A stretch of DNA of 10,821 nt, taken from assembly GCA_021812865.1 (NCBI GenBank), contig JAKAMP010000036.1, positions 1-10,821 of the forward strand, in the 5' to 3' direction. Shown here piece after piece: positions 7,228 through 10,821 of the stretch. The DNA is from Bacteroidota bacterium (GTDB taxonomy: Bacteria; Bacteroidota; Bacteroidia; Bacteroidales; JAAYUG01). The position numbers and the translations under genes are program-made. Positions within the stretch are counted from its first letter, which is position 1, and the number at the start of each line of letters is the position of its first letter. The notes below the pieces were generated by a model. That model was not told where the DNA came from. It saw nothing but the letters and a program-made list of their open reading frames with translations, and ran no database searches.

Positions 7228-9816
7228 TCAGAAATCGAACTTTCCTTTAATTCTTAAGCCCCATTGGGAAACCCCGGGATTATTGAGGTAGGTGAAACGG
7301 TGAACTACATCAACCCTGAAATACCTGAGTATGTTAGAAACGCCAATGCTTCCTTCCACATATGGCCTTTTGTCAAGGTTGTAGGTAATGGGCACAGCCT
7401 GGGCATCCACAGGCAGCTTCAGCAGATCGGGCTGATCGGAAGGATTGTTCAGAGAACTAAGGCTCCCGAAAAGTGCTTTTACCGATATCACCTCGCGCAG
7501 TTTAAGCTTCTTGAACAGTGGCACCTTATTGAAAAAGAATCCGTTGAAGCAATGATCCAGGTTCACGGCCGTATATTCATCACTTACAAATTCCAGGAAG
7601 TTCATGAGGTTATACGAGGCATCGTCGTATGAATAAGTTTGATTGGCCCTGTGAATGTTCAGCAGCGGGTAGGGTACCTTTCCGAATATTTTGTCCGCTT
7701 CCAGGGAAAGATCCGTGTAGCCCAGAACGGAAAACCAGAAACGCTTGTTTGCAGTGAATTTCAGGTTCTGATAAGTATAATCCCCGTGGAGGAGTTTCAT
7801 ACCAAAATTCGCCTGGACCTGAAATACAGGATAGCCGTTTGCAATAGATGTGCGGTATATCTTCCCCTGGTAAAATTGTTCATGCGGCGCATATCGCAGA
7901 ACGATATAAGGTTCTGAAATATTGATATGCGAAGGGTTATTGATATGGGAAAGATAGTCGGTTGAATTAAAGATCAGGTTGCCTGCCGGGGTAATGGTGC
8001 TGTACTGGTAACCAACCGTGTAGGAAAAGTGGCTGGGAAACTCATTCAGGTGTTCTATGGAATAAGTGCGGTTGTAATACATCTTGTCGTTTACCCCTCT
8101 CTTGAAAGAAAGCAGTATATTGTCGGGTTGTATGTTTTCAAGGTTTTCTCCGGGAATCCTTATTTCATTCTGAGATCGTACACGGATGTATTTAACAGGA
8201 AAGTCATGAATGCTGTGCGGGGTAAGCGACCAATAAGTTTCGAAAAGGTGCTTGAGCTTTTCGTCTTTGAAACCGTAGGCAAGGTAACCATTGAAGGTGA
8301 TTCTTTTGCTGAAAGCAGGAGTGGTATTTCCTCCGAAACGTACCCTGAAACCCTCGATAGGGTTATAGCTCGCAAAGGCGCTATATGGGCCTATTTCGAA
8401 ATATCTCGTGTCGAAATATGAAGTGAAGATGAGCACCATCAGGCTCATGTCGCGTTTAAATGTTGGGATCTGCTTGATACTATCCACCATGGAATAGATA
8501 CCTTGCTCTGATCTGGAAAGGGGGATTGGCCGGTTCTCTTTCCAATAGCCGTTGGACCTACTGTTTGCTCCCACAAGAGAGATGTCGTCTTCTCCCCGGT
8601 AAATGCTGTCGTCCTGTGGCTGATCAACCCGGTAGTTAGTGTATGATACGGATCTCTCCCCGTAAATTCCAAGGCTGTTCTTTGTAATCCCGAAATCCAG
8701 GTCAAGCTCATCATTTTGAAGTACATATCCTTTGTCCTGGATGTTTTCAAAATCCTGTCGTATTCTTACACTTTTCACCCAGTTCAGGTTGATCTGCTTG
8801 TTCACCGTCATGTCAACTCTTTTCACCGCATAGTTGCTGTCGGGCAGAATATACAGCTCGCCCTGGAAGAGCATGTCGGTCTTGTTCCGGGGAACAAAAG
8901 CCATATGGATGACCTGTACGTGGTTCACCATGGAGGTATCGAGGATGAAATACTTGTAAAACACAGGGGCCGTAACGGCAATCGGACTTAAAAACTGGTT
9001 GCTTACAAAAATGATGTTTTCATCATAGATGTTGATGTTCTGGTAGAAATATTTCAGGTATTCCGAAACGCCTTTTTCATCAACGTATTCGTCAATACTG
9101 ATCATCTTGCTTGCTTTTACCACTTCCTTATGCCGATCTGGTTTACTGAAATAGCAGTCCGACAGCGATTCCTGTATATATATGGGAAGAATTTCCTTGG
9201 CGTCGATCCGGGTAGAATCGGTATTGGAAAAAATGAACTGGAAATGGGTGAAAATCTTCTTCTGCTTAAATGCCTCATTGATGTTGCTCAGGGCAAACTT
9301 TTTCTTCTCGTACTTTTCATAGGATAGTGTCTGGAAATTTCCTCCCTGGTTGGCTTTCCGGTTCCTGATCACATCCTCAATGAGATCAACCGCTGGATTG
9401 TTCCGGTTCTTATACCTGAACCTTCCCGGTTTGACAACCACTTCCTTTAACGCCTGCACGTCGGTTTTCAGCCTGATATCCACGTTGTTGACCTGGCCGG
9501 GCCGAACCCTTATTGTCTGGGTAATATACCCGATGTACGACACGAATATGCGGGTAACGGTATCTGAGGTAACGAGCTTGTATTTGCCGTTGTTATCGCT
9601 GTTTGTTCCCTGCAAATGACCGGTAATGGCCAAGACTACATAAGGTAAGGTTTCACCCGTAATGCTGTCGGTTACCGTACCCCTGACGATTGTTTTTCCC
9701 ATTCCCTGGGCATAAACACCTGGTAACAGCATCACATTCCATAGGTACAATGCCAGCAGAGTGCAAATAAACTTAAGATGAAAAAACTTAAATGGGTCGA
9801 AAATATATATCCTCAC
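7228..9816 (-). CDS. DUF5686 family outer-membrane protein with carboxypeptidase-regulatory-like domain
   Basis: This is a large (~862 residue) outer-membrane protein of the Bacteroidota DUF5686 family. After a signal sequence ending near GVYAQ (residue ~37) comes a carboxypeptidase-regulatory-like beta-sandwich (residues ~43-118: VRGTVTDSITGETLPYVVL, then DNNGKYKL and SYIGYITQTI). NNPAVDLIEDVIRNRKANQ (139-157), typical of this family, follows. The second half is rich in alternating aromatic strands and ends in KGKFDF, with the terminal Phe expected of an outer-membrane beta barrel. Function is unknown; the layout recalls the N-terminal domain of TonB-dependent receptors, but I see no plug domain. 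The frame has no early ATG. GTG at 9816 is preferred because AAAGGA (9823-9828) precedes it at suitable distance; TTG at 9843 is the alternative and adds nine residues. Either way the n-region of the signal peptide is long. A strong promoter lies at 9979-10010. Confidence 0.85.
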   Translation of the reverse strand: MRIYIFDPFKFFHLKFICTLLALYLWNVMLLPGVYAQGMGKTIVRGTVTDSITGETLPYVVLAITGHLQGTNSDNNGKYKLVTSDTVTRIFVSYIGYITQTIRVRPGQVNNVDIRLKTDVQALKEVVVKPGRFRYKNRNNPAVDLIEDVIRNRKANQGGNFQTLSYEKYEKKKFALSNINEAFKQKKIFTHFQFIFSNTDSTRIDAKEILPIYIQESLSDCYFSKPDRHKEVVKASKMISIDEYVDEKGVSEYLKYFYQNINIYDENIIFVSNQFLSPIAVTAPVFYKYFILDTSMVNHVQVIHMAFVPRNKTDMLFQGELYILPDSNYAVKRVDMTVNKQINLNWVKSVRIRQDFENIQDKGYVLQNDELDLDFGITKNSLGIYGERSVSYTNYRVDQPQDDSIYRGEDDISLVGANSRSNGYWKENRPIPLSRSEQGIYSMVDSIKQIPTFKRDMSLMVLIFTSYFDTRYFEIGPYSAFASYNPIEGFRVRFGGNTTPAFSKRITFNGYLAYGFKDEKLKHLFETYWSLTPHSIHDFPVKYIRVRSQNEIRIPGENLENIQPDNILLSFKRGVNDKMYYNRTYSIEHLNEFPSHFSYTVGYQYSTITPAGNLIFNSTDYLSHINNPSHINISEPYIVLRYAPHEQFYQGKIYRTSIANGYPVFQVQANFGMKLLHGDYTYQNLKFTANKRFWFSVLGYTDLSLEADKIFGKVPYPLLNIHRANQTYSYDDASYNLMNFLEFVSDEYTAVNLDHCFNGFFFNKVPLFKKLKLREVISVKALFGSLSSLNNPSDQPDLLKLPVDAQAVPITYNLDKRPYVEGSIGVSNILRYFRVDVVHRFTYLNNPGVSQWGLRIKGKFDF

Positions 9817-9978
9817 TCCAGGTCCTTTAAGATTATATAACAAATGAACAGTCAGGTGGGTTTATTGTGTTTTGTTAACTAATTATGAATCTTAATTTTA
9901 TTCAGGTCGTTTTCCCGGGGAATAATTGTTCGGAACCTTCAGCAAATCGGGATAGACTTCTCCCAATCCATAAAATTT

Positions 9979-10010
9979 CAAATATATAAACAATTGAGCG
10001 CATTGACAAA
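9979..10010 (-). promoter_or_regulatory. Bacteroidota-type promoter of the DUF5686 gene
   Basis: On the minus strand an exact TTTG (10010-10007), a 20-nt spacer and an exact TATATTTG (9986-9979) match the full consensus TTTG-N19-21-TAnnTTTG. This is the only site in the window matching both boxes perfectly with ideal spacing. Transcription would start near 9972, giving a leader of about 155 nt before GTG 9816. Confidence 0.65.
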
Positions 10011-10018
10011 CCGAGGTT

Positions 10019-10034
10019 TTGTTCCATTGAACAA
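10019..10034. repeat. perfect inverted repeat upstream of the DUF5686 promoter
   Basis: TTGTTC-CATT-GAACAA is a perfect 6-bp inverted repeat with a 4-base centre, lying 8 bases upstream of the TTTG box of the leftward promoter. The size and position suit an operator or activator site, but it could equally be a chance hairpin. It is not followed by a T run on either strand, so it is not a terminator. Confidence 0.4.
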
Positions 10035-10049
10035 GGCCATTCATAAACT

Positions 10050-10066
10050 TGAGGCTAAACGCCTCA
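10050..10066. repeat. second inverted repeat in the divergent region
   Basis: TGAGGC-TAAAC-GCCTCA is a perfect 6-bp inverted repeat with a 5-base centre. It lies 15 bases from the previous palindrome and about 40 bases upstream of the leftward promoter. It lacks a following T run in either direction, which argues against a terminator. It may be a protein-binding site. Confidence 0.4.
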
Positions 10067-10274
10067 GAAAATACCGGGTTTACTAGAACGCAATATGATC
10101 TTGTGTGGAATGTGCTTCAGTGTTGATATTCTGTGGTTTGCTGTTTCAGCCTGAATGTTAAAATCGTTCGGACCGACCGTTTTACATGGGCTGCAGCGAA
10201 GGCGAAAAGAAACCAAATGTTAAACGGTATCATAAGCTTACGCAAAAAAGCTGTTATTAATCCGATAAAAGAAA

Positions 10275-10282
10275 TATTTTTG
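10275..10282 (+). promoter_or_regulatory. candidate -7 element for the PAS-domain gene
   Basis: TATTTTTG is an exact match to TAnnTTTG on the plus strand. The -33 region is poor (TGTT at 10252-10255, 19 nt away). A start near 10288 would leave a leader of about 80 nt before ATG 10367. A weak or activator-dependent promoter would fit this arrangement. Confidence 0.35.
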
Positions 10283-10366
10283 TTAGTTCTGGTTGTCAGG
10301 AACCTTGAGCAATTTTGACCAATACCGGGGCTGAGCATTGTCTCCGGTCGTGTGGACGATATCATT

Positions 10367-10821
10367 ATGGAAGAAAAGAACATCAGGGCAGAGGAATTTC
10401 GTCTCATATTCGAGAACCACCAGGCTGTAATGCTCCTGGTTGATCCTGAATCGGGTTCCATAATTGATGGCAACCTTGCAGCGGTCCGTTATTATGGATA
10501 TTCCAGAGAGGAGTTGAAGCGGATGACCGTTGGGGATATCAATCCTGCCGATCCTCCCGGACGTGAGGAGACAAAAAAGCATATAGACCACCAGTTAAGT
10601 GATTATTTTCTTATTCAACACAGGCTGGCCAACGGGGAATTACGAACTGTGGAAGTGCACTCTTCCCCAATACAGCTTGACGGTAAAATCATCCATTTTT
10701 CCATTATACATGATGTAACGGAACGAAAAATAGCTGAGGATGCTTTACGGGAAAGCGAGGTAAACTACCGGAACCTTTTCAACAGTGTTTCAGACTCTAT
10801 TTATATTCAGGATGAAAATGG
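10367..10821 (+). CDS. PAS-domain signalling protein, N-terminal part (probable sensor histidine kinase)
   Basis: The first 151 codons are present and the frame runs off the right edge. Residues ~4-125 form a PAS domain with its PAC tail: EEFRLIFENHQAVMLLVDPE, then IIDGNLAAVRYYGYSREEL, the linker DINPAD, HRLANGELRTVEVHSSP and FSIIHDVTERKIAEDAL. A second PAS domain begins at ESEVNYRNLFNSVSDSIYI. There is no signal peptide or membrane segment at the start, so the sensor part is cytoplasmic. Tandem PAS repeats opening with ERKIAEDALRESE are typical of Bacteroidota hybrid or simple histidine kinases; a GGDEF protein or PAS-only regulator cannot be excluded because the output domain is outside the window. 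ATG 10367 is chosen because it directly precedes the domain. The frame is closed by TGA at 10316-10318, and GTG 10352 is the only other likely start. No Shine-Dalgarno is visible. Confidence 0.85.
   Translation, partial: MEEKNIRAEEFRLIFENHQAVMLLVDPESGSIIDGNLAAVRYYGYSREELKRMTVGDINPADPPGREETKKHIDHQLSDYFLIQHRLANGELRTVEVHSSPIQLDGKIIHFSIIHDVTERKIAEDALRESEVNYRNLFNSVSDSIYIQDEN

Larger units (their letters stand above)
9817..10366. other. divergent intergenic region between the DUF5686 and PAS-protein genes
   Basis: About 550 bases without a credible gene. It holds a leftward promoter (9979-10010), two perfect short inverted repeats beside it (10019-10034 and 10050-10066), and a rightward -7 element (10275-10282). 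A 14-nt direct repeat with one mismatch (GGAACCTTnAGCAA at 9932-9945 and 10299-10312) lies near its two ends. A weaker rightward match, TTTG at 9871-9874 with TAATTTTA at 9893-9900, is also present. No tRNA or known small RNA was recognised. Confidence 0.6.

Noticed and set aside
10164..10180. Palindrome TCGGACCGA and the repeated CCGACCG nearby as a TetR-type operator
   Set aside because: The symmetric core is only 9 bases and breaks down on extension; no regulator gene is adjacent.
9932..10312. Direct repeat GGAACCTTnAGCAA at 9932-9945 and 10299-10312 as ends of a mobile element
   Set aside because: It is only 14 nt with one mismatch, with no transposase, terminal inverted repeats or target duplication between the copies; probably chance.
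10283..10591. Minus-strand open frames opposite the start of the PAS-domain gene
   Set aside because: The plus-strand frame encodes a clear PAS domain; the minus-strand frames have no recognisable content.

Overview
The window looks like part of a Bacteroidota chromosome, probably from an environmental or gut-type Bacteroidales relative. Supporting signs are a DUF5686 outer-membrane protein with a carboxypeptidase-regulatory-like N-terminal domain, secreted glycosidases of the kind found in glycan-degrading members of this phylum, weak or absent Shine-Dalgarno sequences, and several matches to the phylum's promoter pattern (TTTG, 19-21 nt, TAnnTTTG). Genus or species cannot be told from the window.

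Layout. (1) Positions 1-403 hold debris: a short minus-strand stretch at the left edge resembling the formylglycine-generating-enzyme/SUMF1 motif, and a minus-strand HEPN-domain gene broken by a one-base frameshift and an in-frame stop. (2) Positions 404-808 are non-coding, with a rho-independent terminator pointing right and then a good promoter for the next gene. (3) Positions 809-6685 carry two rightward genes for secreted carbohydrate-active proteins: an 841-residue protein with a predicted six-hairpin (alpha/alpha)6 glycosidase-like core that I cannot place in a named family, and a 1073-residue GH38 alpha-mannosidase whose metal and nucleophile residues are visible. A strong terminator at 6707-6746 closes the block. 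(4) Leftward genes follow: a small YciI-family protein (6835-7113), and upstream of it a large DUF5686 outer-membrane protein (7228-9816). (5) An approximately 550-base divergent intergenic region holds the best promoter in the window (leftward), two perfect inverted repeats and a second, weaker promoter facing right. (6) At 10367 a rightward PAS-domain signalling protein, probably a sensor histidine kinase, begins and runs off the window.

The most coherent functional story is the glycosidase pair. Both products have signal peptides and no lipobox, so they probably act in the periplasm or are exported, trimming mannose-containing oligosaccharides. There is no SusC/SusD transporter pair or regulator in the window, so a full polysaccharide utilisation locus is not shown. 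I found no clearly new multi-gene system. The most open question is the activity of the six-hairpin protein next to the alpha-mannosidase.
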